From the NCBI RefSeq assembly GCF_001482285.1, contig NZ_LOEP01000032.1:38141-102140 (forward strand): a DNA stretch of 64,000 nucleotides, read 5' to 3'. Positions 16,726 to 24,631 of the stretch are shown here, piece after piece. Below the pieces are notes generated by a model, which made no database searches, was not told the origin of the DNA, and worked only from the letters and a program-made list of their open reading frames with translations. How positions within the stretch are numbered: the first letter of the stretch is position 1; every line of letters starts with the position of its first letter. Both the position numbers and the translations under genes were made by a program. Source of the stretch: Haloferax sp. Q22. Its GTDB lineage: Archaea; Halobacteriota; Halobacteria; Halobacteriales; Haloferacaceae.

Positions 16726-17031
16726 TCAGTCGGAGACGGTCGTCCGGTAGATGTCGCCGTCGTACCGGACGTAGCCGGGGTCGACGAACTCGTTTCTCGC
16801 GGCCACGTTCGGTATCGCCGTCGGTTCGCCGGTCGACACTGCCTCCTCGAACGTCTCGCGCTGGTCGGGGTCGAGGTTGCCGAAGGCGACCGCGCCCTGT
16901 CCCTGCGGGAGTTCGTCCACGCGTTCGACAGTCAGGGTGCCCGCGCCACCGCCCGTGACCGCGGTGACGACGCCAGCGAACACCGCGAGCGCGACGACGA
17001 TGCCAACCGCCTCCCGTCTTCCGATTCGCAT
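16726..17031 (-). CDS. Small membrane-anchored paralog of the preceding lipoprotein
   Basis: 101 residues. An uncleaved N-terminal helix (VGIVVALAVFAGVVTAV) replaces the lipobox of the 16367-16654 protein, while the outer domain is shared (RVDELPQGQGAVAF, EFVDPGYVRYDGDIYRTT). The two genes are tandem, 71 bp apart, and evidently arose by duplication. No enzymatic motif is seen. Confidence 0.75.
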   Translation of the reverse strand: MRIGRREAVGIVVALAVFAGVVTAVTGGGAGTLTVERVDELPQGQGAVAFGNLDPDQRETFEEAVSTGEPTAIPNVAARNEFVDPGYVRYDGDIYRTTVSD

Positions 17032-17160
17032 GGGCGACGCTCGGGAGTCGGCGCAGTTAGGCGCTGTGGTCCGCGTCTGGCACGGGGCGGCGTGAGGGGA
17101 GAACAGCGCGTCGAAAAAATCGGGTCGCAGGCGGTCGCTTATGGGGCCGCAGGCAGTCGC

Positions 17161-19383
17161 TTACTGGACTTTCGTGCCGGGGACGGCGTCGCCGTGGGTC
17201 GTCAGGATGTCGGCCTCGTCGCCCGCGGCCAACAGCATCCCGTTGGACTCCACGCCGAACAGTTCGGCCTTCTCGAGGTTGGCGACGATGATGACCTTCG
17301 ACCCGGAAAGCGAGTCGAGGTCGTGAAGCTGTTTGATGCCGGCGACGATTTGGCGCTCTTCGACGCCGATGTCGACGGTGAGCTTGGCGAGTTTGTCCGC
17401 GCCGTCGATGCCCTCGGCGGCGACGATTTCGCCCACGCGAATGTCGAGTTCCTGGAAGTCCTCGAAGCTGATGCGGTCGTCGGCGATGGGTTCGAAGTCG
17501 ATGTCGGCGTCGGTGTCAGCGTCCATATCCTTCTCCGCGTCCTCGTCGGACTCGTCGCTTTCGGATTCCGTCTCGGCCACGCGCGCTTCGAGCTTCTCGT
17601 TGAGCTCCTCGACGCGCTCGTCTTCGATTTTCTCGAACAGCGCTTCGGGCTCGCCGAAGGACGCCGGCGGAGCCTCGAAGGCGGCGTCGACGCGGGTGTC
17701 GGCCACCGAGCCGTCCTCGCCGAGCTGTTCCCAGAGCGCCTGCATCTTGCCCGGCGCGACAGGGAAGAACAGCACGGCGATGGCCTTCGCAATCTGGACG
17801 CAGTCGCGGATGACCTGCGCCGCGGCCTCGGGGTCCTCGTCGGTGAGCTTCCACGGCTCGTTGCGCTGAATGTACTCGTTGCCGAACTGCGCGAGGCGGA
17901 CGGCGGCGTTACCGGACTTCCGGACCGAGTAATCGTTGATGCCGGCTTCGAACTCGTCGATAGCCTCCTGAATGCGGGCTTCGACTTCCTCGGACACCTC
18001 CGCGTCCGGCGTCCCCTCGAAGTTGCGGTACGCGAAGAGCATCGACCGGTAGAGGAAGTTGCCGACCGTGCCGACGAGTTCGCTGTTCACGCGGTCTTTG
18101 AACTTCGACCACGAGAAGTCCACGTCCTGTTGGAACCCGCCGTTGGTGGCGAGGTAGTACCGCAGCAGGTCGGGATGGAAGCCCTCGTCGAGGTACTCGT
18201 CGGCCCAGACGGCGCGGTTGCGCGAGGTGGAAAAGCCCTTGCCGTTGAGCGTGATGAAGCCGGAGGCCATGACCGCGCGCGGTTCGACGTAGCCCGCGCC
18301 GCGGAGCATCGCCGGCCAGAAGACGGTGTGGTGCTGGATGATGTCGCGGCCGATGATGTGGACGATGTCACCGCCGGACTCCGTCCGGCGAGCCTCCGAA
18401 CCCGCGTCGGATTCGGAGACGCCGGCGTCCTTCCACGCGGCCTCCCAGTCGAACGTGTCGGCGCCGACGCGCTCTGTGTACTGCTTCGTCGAGGAGATGT
18501 ACTCGATTGGCGCGTCGACCCAGACGTACAGCACGAGGTCGGAGGTGTCGGACGGCGACGAACTGCCGTCCGACTCGTCGCCCTCGTCACGCCCAGACTC
18601 CGTCTGGTCTGCCTCCGAATCCTCGGCGGATTCGGAGACGCCCGGGTAGTCGATGCCCCAGTCCATGTCGCGGGTGATACACCAGTCCTGCAGTTCGCCC
18701 TCGATCCACTCGCGGGGCTGGTTCTGGGCGTTCGAGGTGCCTTCGAGGCGGTCGATGAACTCCTGAAGGTAGTCTTGGAGGTCGGAGACCGCGAAGAACT
18801 TGTGCTCGCGCTCGCGGTACTCCGCGGCGTTGCCGGTGAGCGTCGAGGTCGGGTTTTCGATTTCGCCGGGTTCGAGGTGGCGGCCGCAGCCCTCGTCGCA
18901 CTCGTCGCCGCGGGCGTGCGCGCCGCAGTACGGACACGCGCCCTCGACGAAGCGGTCGGGGAGCCACTGGTCCGCGTCGGGGTCGTAGGCGACCGGAATC
19001 TCCTTCTCGTAGACGTAGCCCTCGGCTTCGAGCGTGCGGACGATTTCCTGGGTCAGTTCGGTGTTCGTCTCGTCGTGGGTGTGGCCGTAGTTGTCGAACT
19101 CGATGTTGAAGCGGGGGAACGTCGCCTCGTACTTCTCGTGGTGGCGGAGCGCGAACTCCTCGGGCGTGACGCCCTCCTTCTCGGCGTTGACGGCGACGGG
19201 CGTGCCGTGCATGTCCGACCCGCTGACGAAGGCCGTCTGCTGGCCGAGTGTTCGCAGCGAGCGACTGTAGATGTCGCCGCCGACGTACGTTCTGAGGTGG
19301 CCGATGTGGAGGTCGCCGTTGGCGTACGGCAGTCCACACGTCACCACCGCTGGGTTCTCCGTGGGGAAGTCCTCGTGACTCAT
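17161..19383 (-). CDS. metS: Methionyl-tRNA synthetase with C-terminal tRNA-binding domain
   Basis: 740 residues. The HIGH-type motif is ANGDLHIGHL (residues ~21-30), the zinc knuckle is CPYC...CDEGC, and the KMSKS equivalent is GFSTSR. An acidic linker follows (residues ~615-645), then a C-terminal EMAP/Arc1-like tRNA-binding OB domain (FQELDIRVGEIVAAEGI). Two unusual Ser/Glu/Asp-rich insertions in the catalytic half are encoded by near-identical palindromic DNA (18371-18420 and 18592-18643; see findings). They lie between conserved blocks and keep the frame, so the enzyme is probably functional. It charges tRNA-Met for initiation and elongation. Confidence 0.97.
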   Translation of the reverse strand: MSHEDFPTENPAVVTCGLPYANGDLHIGHLRTYVGGDIYSRSLRTLGQQTAFVSGSDMHGTPVAVNAEKEGVTPEEFALRHHEKYEATFPRFNIEFDNYGHTHDETNTELTQEIVRTLEAEGYVYEKEIPVAYDPDADQWLPDRFVEGACPYCGAHARGDECDEGCGRHLEPGEIENPTSTLTGNAAEYREREHKFFAVSDLQDYLQEFIDRLEGTSNAQNQPREWIEGELQDWCITRDMDWGIDYPGVSESAEDSEADQTESGRDEGDESDGSSSPSDTSDLVLYVWVDAPIEYISSTKQYTERVGADTFDWEAAWKDAGVSESDAGSEARRTESGGDIVHIIGRDIIQHHTVFWPAMLRGAGYVEPRAVMASGFITLNGKGFSTSRNRAVWADEYLDEGFHPDLLRYYLATNGGFQQDVDFSWSKFKDRVNSELVGTVGNFLYRSMLFAYRNFEGTPDAEVSEEVEARIQEAIDEFEAGINDYSVRKSGNAAVRLAQFGNEYIQRNEPWKLTDEDPEAAAQVIRDCVQIAKAIAVLFFPVAPGKMQALWEQLGEDGSVADTRVDAAFEAPPASFGEPEALFEKIEDERVEELNEKLEARVAETESESDESDEDAEKDMDADTDADIDFEPIADDRISFEDFQELDIRVGEIVAAEGIDGADKLAKLTVDIGVEERQIVAGIKQLHDLDSLSGSKVIIVANLEKAELFGVESNGMLLAAGDEADILTTHGDAVPGTKVQ
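18371..18420 (-). repeat. In-frame palindromic element, copy B, inside metS
   Basis: Contains two adjacent inverted repeats: GCCGGAC-TCC-GTCCGGC (18373-18389, perfect) and TCCGAACCC / GGATTCGGA (18395-18417, one mismatch). It encodes a GVSESDAGSEARRTESGG-type insert. It aligns over ~50 bp with copy A at 18592-18643. Confidence 0.8.
18592..18643 (-). repeat. In-frame palindromic element, copy A, inside metS
   Basis: Contains CAGAC-TCC-GTCTG (18594-18606) and the perfect TCCGAATCC-TCGGC-GGATTCGGA (18614-18636). It encodes SESAEDSEADQTESGRD. The arrangement and much of the sequence match copy B 220 bp away, with compensating changes in the arms. Confidence 0.8.
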
Positions 19384-19403
19384 ATGTGTCGTGTATCTCG
19401 GAA

Positions 19404-19420
19404 GCGGGCCTAAAGCCCGC
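19404..19420 (-). promoter_or_regulatory. metS promoter element within an inverted repeat
   Basis: GCGGGC-CTAAA-GCCCGC has 6-bp perfect arms; the loop holds the minus-strand TTTAG, the best TATA-like sequence at the leaderless distance (~30 bp) from the metS ATG. Confidence 0.45.
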
Positions 19421-19601
19421 CGCTTCGGATGCGTCTGTCTGGCGGTGCGATGCTGCCCCGAGGTTCGCCGGACCCGACCGTCGTCTCACGTTACCGAGGC
19501 GACGGCCGGAGGCGGGTCCACCCGCGGCTAAAAGGGAGCGCGCATACGCATGTTGTCGGGGAGACCCGTCGCGGTCACACCGGTACTGAAGCCGAGCGGG
19601 C

Positions 19602-19609
19602 GTATAAAT
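19602..19609 (+). promoter_or_regulatory. Strong TATA box without an adjacent start codon
   Basis: GTATAAAT is a near-ideal box, yet the next supported start codon (GTG 19721) is ~115 bp away. The 337-bp gap 19384-19720 otherwise holds only the metS promoter and a GCGGGT-CC-ACCCGC dyad near 19515. It may start a leader or a small RNA. Confidence 0.4.
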
Positions 19610-19720
19610 CATCGGGACCGCTCGAGACCGCCGCACTCGACCGACTGTTGGAGCCCGCGTCGGCGACGCGCCAACACGAGTCACGGAATTGCTATCTTGT
19701 CGGCTGACGCCCTGTTCTGC

Positions 19721-20074
19721 GTGACTACGACCACCGCCTCCCAACCCTCCCGGAGCGTCGGCTTCGCCGCCGTGTTCGCCGTTCTCCTCGGTCTGTTCGT
19801 CTCCGGCTACGGCCTCCTTCTCGTCCCGCAGTCGCCGCTCGGCGGCGGCTGGATTCTCGCTATCGGCGTCTCGCTCGCGCTCGCCGGGGTCTTCGCAATC
19901 GAATCGGTCGGCCGACGCCTCGGGCTGTCCGCGGCCACGTGTCGGACGTTGTCGCTGTCGTTCGCGGCGCTCGCGGTCGTTCTGTTCGCCGCGTTCGTCG
20001 TCGTCAACTACGCGTCCGTCGAGTCGTTCGAAGCGACTTCGGAGACAGCGACGGGCTCAGAAACGAGCGGCTGA
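19721..20074 (+). CDS. Small multi-pass membrane protein
   Basis: 117 residues from GTG at 19721. Three hydrophobic helices are visible (SVGFAAVFAVLLGLFVSGYG, WILAIGVSLALAGVFAI, LSFAALAVVLFAAFVVVNY), and the C-terminal tail is acidic. The frame is open further upstream (to 19550), but the Arg/Pro-rich translation looks non-coding. A CTATCTT TATA-like sequence lies ~30 bp before the GTG, supporting this start. Function unknown. Confidence 0.7.
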   Translation: MTTTTASQPSRSVGFAAVFAVLLGLFVSGYGLLLVPQSPLGGGWILAIGVSLALAGVFAIESVGRRLGLSAATCRTLSLSFAALAVVLFAAFVVVNYASVESFEATSETATGSETSG

Positions 20075-20092
20075 CCCGCGATTGCGCCCCGC

Positions 20093-20659
20093 TCAGAGGA
20101 ACGCCAGCGCGGCCTCGATGCCGATGACCGTCACGACGAGTCGGCCGCAGGAGCCGACGAACGTCGCGGCGGCGAACTTGAGGTAGTCGTCTTCGAGGAC
20201 CGCAAACGCGTAAATCGAGAGCGTGTCGGGGAAGCCCGGCACGCAGAGCGCGGCCGCGAGTCCGGCGAAGCCCCAGTTCTGTGCGATTTGGACGGCCTTG
20301 CGCTCGGTCCAGCCCATCACGTCGACGGGAAGCCGTTCGAGCGCCCGCTCGACGTAGCCCGACTCCTTCGTCTGGCGGCCGATGTGGAACGCGAAGACGC
20401 TCCCGGCGGCCTTGCCCGCGCCGCTGACGAGGATGATGACCGCCAGTTTCGCGCTGTAGGGAAGCCCGAGGTCGAGCGGCGCGGCGAGGACGATTTCGCT
20501 CACGCCCGGGAGGGCGAAGGCGATGAGAAACGAGTACGCGAAGATGATGACTAGCCCGACCCAGCCGGTGGCCGTCTCGACCAGCGACGAGAGCCACGAG
20601 AAGTCGGGGTACAGACTGAGCGTCAGGTCTGCGAGCGATGCGAACGCGGTGAGAGACAC
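20093..20659 (-). CDS. VTT/DedA-family (YqaA-like) membrane protein
   Basis: 188 residues with four to five hydrophobic segments. Family signatures are ALPGVSEIVLAAPLDLGL near residue 50, the Gly-rich GAGKAAGSVFAFHIGR, and GLAAALCVPGFPDTLSIYAF. VTT/DedA proteins are lipid scramblases or transporters of polyprenyl lipids in other organisms; the substrate here is unknown. It ends convergently, 18 bp from the previous gene. Confidence 0.8.
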   Translation of the reverse strand: MSLTAFASLADLTLSLYPDFSWLSSLVETATGWVGLVIIFAYSFLIAFALPGVSEIVLAAPLDLGLPYSAKLAVIILVSGAGKAAGSVFAFHIGRQTKESGYVERALERLPVDVMGWTERKAVQIAQNWGFAGLAAALCVPGFPDTLSIYAFAVLEDDYLKFAAATFVGSCGRLVVTVIGIEAALAFL

Positions 20660-20708
20660 ACGAGAGGGTCGAAGCCAGTCGGTTGTAAGTTTTCAGGTTC
20701 GGACCGGC

Positions 20709-21782
20709 TCAGTTGCGCGACGGGGTCGACCGGAGGTCGTCGAGGTCCGAGAGGAACGCCCGGAGCGACTCGCGGGAGACGTGCGGCATGCAGACGATGC
20801 GGAGTTCGCCGCTCGCGGTCCGCGAGATGCGCCAGCCGAGGTCCCGGAGCGACTCGAACTGCCCGTCGGGGACGCTTGCGGCGACGAGCGGGAGGTCCGG
20901 TTCGACCGCGTCGTAGCCCCGAGAGCGGAGTTCGTCGTAGAACCACTCGGCGTTCGCCTGCTGGCGCTCGTAGGCGTCGCGGTAGCCGTCGGGCCAGAGT
21001 TCGCGCATCGCGGCGGCCGCGGAGGCGACGCCCGCGCCGCTTCGCGTTCCGGTGAGGCTCGCCTGCGACGCGGATTCGAGATACGGCGTGTCGACCGCCA
21101 GCGAGTCCACGACCGACTTGTCGCGGAACAACAGGCCACCGGCGGGGACGACTGCCTGCCCGTACTTGTGGGGGTCGATGGTCATCGAGTCGATTGGCGC
21201 GTGGGCGAACGACCACTCGTGGTCGGTGAAGGGGAGGATGAACCCGCCCCACGCGGCGTCGACGTGCATCAGCGCGCCGGCGTCGTGGGCGACCGCCGTC
21301 ATCTCGGGAATCGGGTCGACGCGGCCGAACTCGGTCGTGCCGGCGACGCCGGCGACGAGGACGGTGTGGTCGTCGACGGCCTCGCGGACGGCCGCGACGT
21401 TCGCGCGGTAGTCGTCGTCGACGGGCACGATGCGGAGCTCCACGTCGAGCACGTCGGCGGCCTTCTGGAAGCTGAAGTGGATGCTCTCGGGGGCGACGAC
21501 GTTCGGGTCGTCGTCGCGGGCGTGGTTGCGCGCGGCGCGGATGGCCTGGATGTTGGCCTCGGTCCCGCCGCTTGTCACGTAGCCGTGGGGGGCCGAGAGG
21601 CCGGTGATATCGCCGAGGTACGAGAGTGCGTCTTCTTCGAGGGCGGCGACGGCCTGATAGGTCGCCGGATCGCCGGGGTTGGTGGCAAAGAACCGCTCTG
21701 CGGCCTTCCGGGCGGCCGGGTGCGGTCGGGTGCACATCGAAGAGAGGACGCGGTCGAACTCCTGCGGTGCCGCGCGCTGCAT
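20709..21782 (-). CDS. mfnA: PLP-dependent decarboxylase MfnA (aspartate/tyrosine decarboxylase)
   Basis: 357 residues from the ATG at 21782; the in-frame extension to 21842 lies upstream of a good TATA box (GATATA) that is exactly 30 bp from this ATG. Group II decarboxylase motifs: [23 protein letters not shown] and the PLP lysine in DPHKYGQ. In methanogens MfnA makes tyramine for methanofuran; in non-methanogenic euryarchaea the enzyme is thought to decarboxylate L-aspartate to beta-alanine for coenzyme A, which is the likelier role here. No active-site residue appears to be missing. Confidence 0.9.
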   Translation of the reverse strand: MQRAAPQEFDRVLSSMCTRPHPAARKAAERFFATNPGDPATYQAVAALEEDALSYLGDITGLSAPHGYVTSGGTEANIQAIRAARNHARDDDPNVVAPESIHFSFQKAADVLDVELRIVPVDDDYRANVAAVREAVDDHTVLVAGVAGTTEFGRVDPIPEMTAVAHDAGALMHVDAAWGGFILPFTDHEWSFAHAPIDSMTIDPHKYGQAVVPAGGLLFRDKSVVDSLAVDTPYLESASQASLTGTRSGAGVASAAAAMRELWPDGYRDAYERQQANAEWFYDELRSRGYDAVEPDLPLVAASVPDGQFESLRDLGWRISRTASGELRIVCMPHVSRESLRAFLSDLDDLRSTPSRN

Positions 21783-21805
21783 GCATCCCACTATAACCAC
21801 ACCCA

Positions 21806-21813
21806 GTATATCG
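21806..21813 (-). promoter_or_regulatory. TATA box of mfnA
   Basis: Minus-strand CGATATAC lies ~30 bp upstream of the ATG at 21782 and decides between the two possible starts. Confidence 0.55.
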
Positions 21814-21911
21814 GTTCCGCTCCGTTGCGCCGCGTCGCCCACCCGACGGCCACCGCTACGGGGTCGAGAAAAGACGGAACGCGGGTAGTCGGCCCTCGAC
21901 GTTCGCCGGGG

Positions 21912-24188
21912 TCAGCGAACCGAGTCGAGGAGGAGCCGCTGTTCGACGCGCTTGACCTCGTGTTGCACGTCGCGGACGGCGTCGATGTTGGCCGAGATGG
22001 AGCTGACGCCCTTGTCGACGAGGAACTGGACCATTTTGGGCTTCGAGCCGGCCTGCCCGCAGATGCTCGTCTTCACGCCGACTTCACGGCACGTCTCGAT
22101 GGTGTCGCCGATGAGTTTGAGCACCGCCGGGTGCAGTTCGTCGTAGATGTCGGCGACGTGCTCGTTGTTGCGGTCCACCGCGAGGGTGTACTGCGTCAGG
22201 TCGTTCGTGCCGAACGACGCGAAGTCGATGCCGGCGTCGGCGAGCTCTTCGATGCAGAGCGCCGCGGCCGGCGTCTCTATCATGACGCCCCACTCGCGCT
22301 TTTCGGGGTCGATGCCGGCCTCGCGCATGTGCTCTTTCGCTCGCAGCACGTCCTCCGCGTCGTTGACGAGCGGGAACATGACTTCGAGGTTGTCGTAGCC
22401 CATGTCGAACAGGCGGCGGAACGCCTGCAGTTCGAGGCGGAAGACGCTCGGGTTGTCGAGGCCGCGACGGATGCCGCGGTAGCCGAGCATCGGGTTGTGC
22501 TCTCGCGGCTCGTTCTCGCCGCCTTCGAGCTGTCGGAACTCGTCGGTCGGCGCGTCGAGGGTGCGGACACGGACCGGCCGCGGGTAGAACTCCTCTGCGG
22601 CCTCGCGGACGCCCGAAACGATTTCGTCCACGTAGGCGCGCTCGCCGTTCTGCTCGATGAACCGCTCGGGGGTCTTGCCGAGCGTCAGAACCATGTGCTC
22701 GATGCGGAGCAGGCCGACGCCGTCAGCGCCCGTTGCGGCCGCGCGCTCGGCCGCCTCAGGGATGGAGACGTTGACCTTGACCTCGGTCGCGGTCATCGGC
22801 TTGACGGGCGTCTTGGGGCGGGCCTCCTCGACGGGCTGGCGCTGTTTCTCCTCGGGCTCTTCGCCCTCGCGGACAGTTCCCTTGTCGCCGTCGATGGTGA
22901 CGACCTCGCCGTCTTCGAGGGTTTTTGTCCCGTCACCGGTGCCGACGACCGCGGGCACGCCGAGTTCGCGGGAGACGATGGCCGCGTGGGAGGTCATACC
23001 GCCCTCGTCGGTGACGATGCCGGCGGCGCGCTTCATCGCGGGCACCATGTCCGGCATGGTCATCTCGGTGACGATGATGTCGCCCTCGGCCACTTGGTCG
23101 AGGTGGTCGAGCTTGGTGACGATGCGGGCGCGGCCGGAGGCGATGCCGGGGCTCGCACCGAGGCCGCGGATGAGCACGTCGTCGCCCGTTGCGGCCGCCC
23201 GCGAACGTCCGCTGTCGCTCTCGTCTTCCTCGCCGTCGTCGCCCTCCGCGATGGTCGTAATCGGGCGCGACTGGAGCATGTACACCTCGCCGTCGTAGAC
23301 GGCCCACTCCACGTCCTGCGGCGTCTCGTAGTGGTCTTCGACCAGTTCGCCGAGTTCGAGCAGGCGGGACACCTCGTCGTCGGTGAGGACGCGCTCGTGG
23401 CGGTGGTCGTTCGGCACGTCGCGCATGACGGTCTCGCCGGTTTCCTCGTCGCGGACGCACATCGTCTTCTTGTCCGCGATGGTCGCCGTCTCGACCTCGC
23501 CGGTCTCGCGGCTGATGACGTAGTTGTCGGGCGAGACGGTGCCGGAGACGACGGCCTCGCCGAGGCCCCACGCGGCCTCGATGATAATCTCCTTTTTGCC
23601 GGTCGAGGGGTGACGGGTGAACATCACGCCGGACTTCTCGGCGTCGACCATCTGCTGGACGACCACCGCGATGTCGACCTTGTCGTGGGGGAAGCCCTTG
23701 CGGTTGCGGTAGTAGATGGCGCGCTCGGAGAACAGCGAGGCCCAGCACTCCTTGACGCGGTCGAGGAGGTCCTCCTCGGTGATGTTGAGGAACGTCTCCT
23801 GTTGGCCCGCGAAGGAGGCGTCCGGCAGGTCCTCGGCCGTCGCGGACGACCGGACGGCGACGAAGGCGTCGCCCTCGCCGACGCTCCGGTAGGCGTCGAG
23901 GATTTCCTCTCGAACGTCGTCCGGCATCGGCGTCTCCATGATGAGGTCGTGCGCCGTCTCGTGGGCCGCCTGCAACGCCTCGGAGTCCTCGTGGTCGACC
24001 TCGACCGCGGCGAACAGCTCGTCGTCGATGCCCGCGTCCTCGATGAACGCGCGGTACGTGCTCGCCGTCACGACGAATCCCGGCGGGACGGGAAGCCCCG
24101 CACCGGTTAGTTCGCCCAGCGACGCGCCTTTCCCGCCGACCAGGTCGAGGTCGTCAGCCCGTACGTCGTCCAGCCAGACTACAGCCAT
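21912..24188 (-). CDS. ppsA: Phosphoenolpyruvate synthase
   Basis: 758 residues. The N-terminal ATP-grasp-like PEP-synthase domain (GGKGASLGELTGAGLPVPPGF; AVRSSATAEDLPDASFAGQQ) is followed by the swivelling phosphohistidine domain (GGMTSHAAIVSRELG, catalytic His) and the C-terminal TIM-barrel PEP-binding domain (FGTNDLTQY, SICGQAGS). The enzyme makes PEP from pyruvate and ATP for gluconeogenesis and opposes pyk. Two acidic linkers flank the swivel domain. A TATA box lies at leaderless distance and a TrmB-type motif lies ~70 bp upstream of the start. Confidence 0.97.
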   Translation of the reverse strand: MAVVWLDDVRADDLDLVGGKGASLGELTGAGLPVPPGFVVTASTYRAFIEDAGIDDELFAAVEVDHEDSEALQAAHETAHDLIMETPMPDDVREEILDAYRSVGEGDAFVAVRSSATAEDLPDASFAGQQETFLNITEEDLLDRVKECWASLFSERAIYYRNRKGFPHDKVDIAVVVQQMVDAEKSGVMFTRHPSTGKKEIIIEAAWGLGEAVVSGTVSPDNYVISRETGEVETATIADKKTMCVRDEETGETVMRDVPNDHRHERVLTDDEVSRLLELGELVEDHYETPQDVEWAVYDGEVYMLQSRPITTIAEGDDGEEDESDSGRSRAAATGDDVLIRGLGASPGIASGRARIVTKLDHLDQVAEGDIIVTEMTMPDMVPAMKRAAGIVTDEGGMTSHAAIVSRELGVPAVVGTGDGTKTLEDGEVVTIDGDKGTVREGEEPEEKQRQPVEEARPKTPVKPMTATEVKVNVSIPEAAERAAATGADGVGLLRIEHMVLTLGKTPERFIEQNGERAYVDEIVSGVREAAEEFYPRPVRVRTLDAPTDEFRQLEGGENEPREHNPMLGYRGIRRGLDNPSVFRLELQAFRRLFDMGYDNLEVMFPLVNDAEDVLRAKEHMREAGIDPEKREWGVMIETPAAALCIEELADAGIDFASFGTNDLTQYTLAVDRNNEHVADIYDELHPAVLKLIGDTIETCREVGVKTSICGQAGSKPKMVQFLVDKGVSSISANIDAVRDVQHEVKRVEQRLLLDSVR

Positions 24189-24212
24189 GTGATGTTCGTA
24201 TGGTCCCGCACC

Positions 24213-24221
24213 CCGATAAAG
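24213..24221 (-). promoter_or_regulatory. TATA box of ppsA
   Basis: Minus-strand CTTTATCGG, ~26-33 bp before the ATG at 24188. A GTTTGCGAAC dyad lies immediately upstream. Confidence 0.55.
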
Positions 24222-24256
24222 AAGTTTGCGAACGAAACAAGTATGAATGAAAACTC

Positions 24257-24271
24257 ACTCGAAGGCGAGTA
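24257..24271. promoter_or_regulatory. TrmB-type operator upstream of ppsA
   Basis: ACT-CGAAGGC-GAGTA fits TACT-N7/8-GAGTA except for the first base and is also a 5-bp perfect dyad (ACTCG/CGAGT). It is ~36 bp upstream of the ppsA TATA, the side expected for activation of gluconeogenic genes. Confidence 0.65.
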
Positions 24272-24305
24272 TGAAATTGCAGCGCCGACCCGGGAACAGT
24301 CGTTC

Positions 24306-24554
24306 TCAGGACTCTCGCCGCGCCCGCCCGTGTTCCTCGCAGAGGATTTCGCCGGTGTCGGGGTCGAGATAGAACGGCGACCCGGCTTCGACCGGCTTCC
24401 CGCAGACCGCACAGCCGTCGTCGTGCCGGAGGAAGTACTTCCCTTCCGCGCGGCCCGTCTCCAGTCGCCCGGCGGCGACGGCCGGTCGCGTCAGTCCCTC
24501 GCCGATTTGCGTGCGCTCCGCGCTGTCGGCCTCCTCGAAGCGAATCGGTCGCAT
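24306..24554 (-). CDS. Small zinc-binding protein
   Basis: 82 residues. The C-terminal half holds CAVCGKPVEAGSPFYLD and LCEEHG, a four-ligand CxxC...C..H site typical of tiny zinc fingers that describe themselves with 'capture of label' motifs in haloarchaea. No DNA-binding signature is otherwise present. An opposing frame on the plus strand (24242-24608) overlaps it, but its composition is poorer. It sits between ppsA and the J-protein gene; co-regulation is not evident. Confidence 0.65.
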   Translation of the reverse strand: MRPIRFEEADSAERTQIGEGLTRPAVAAGRLETGRAEGKYFLRHDDGCAVCGKPVEAGSPFYLDPDTGEILCEEHGRARRES

Positions 24555-24631
24555 ACCGACGCTTGGGTCGCCGGCGGCAAATCGGTACGGGCAGCGAGGG
24601 GTTCATAATCGCTCGTCCCGTGATTTCTAGC

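Noticed and set aside
16720-19413. Very long plus-strand ORF antisense to metS
   Set aside because: High-GC codon bias opens antisense frames; the translation has no motif, while the minus strand encodes full-length MetS.
24242-24608. Plus-strand ORF opposite the small zinc-protein gene
   Set aside because: It starts with reasonable codons but soon becomes Arg/Ala-rich; the minus-strand frame has the CxxC...C..H site and acidic composition expected for a halophile.
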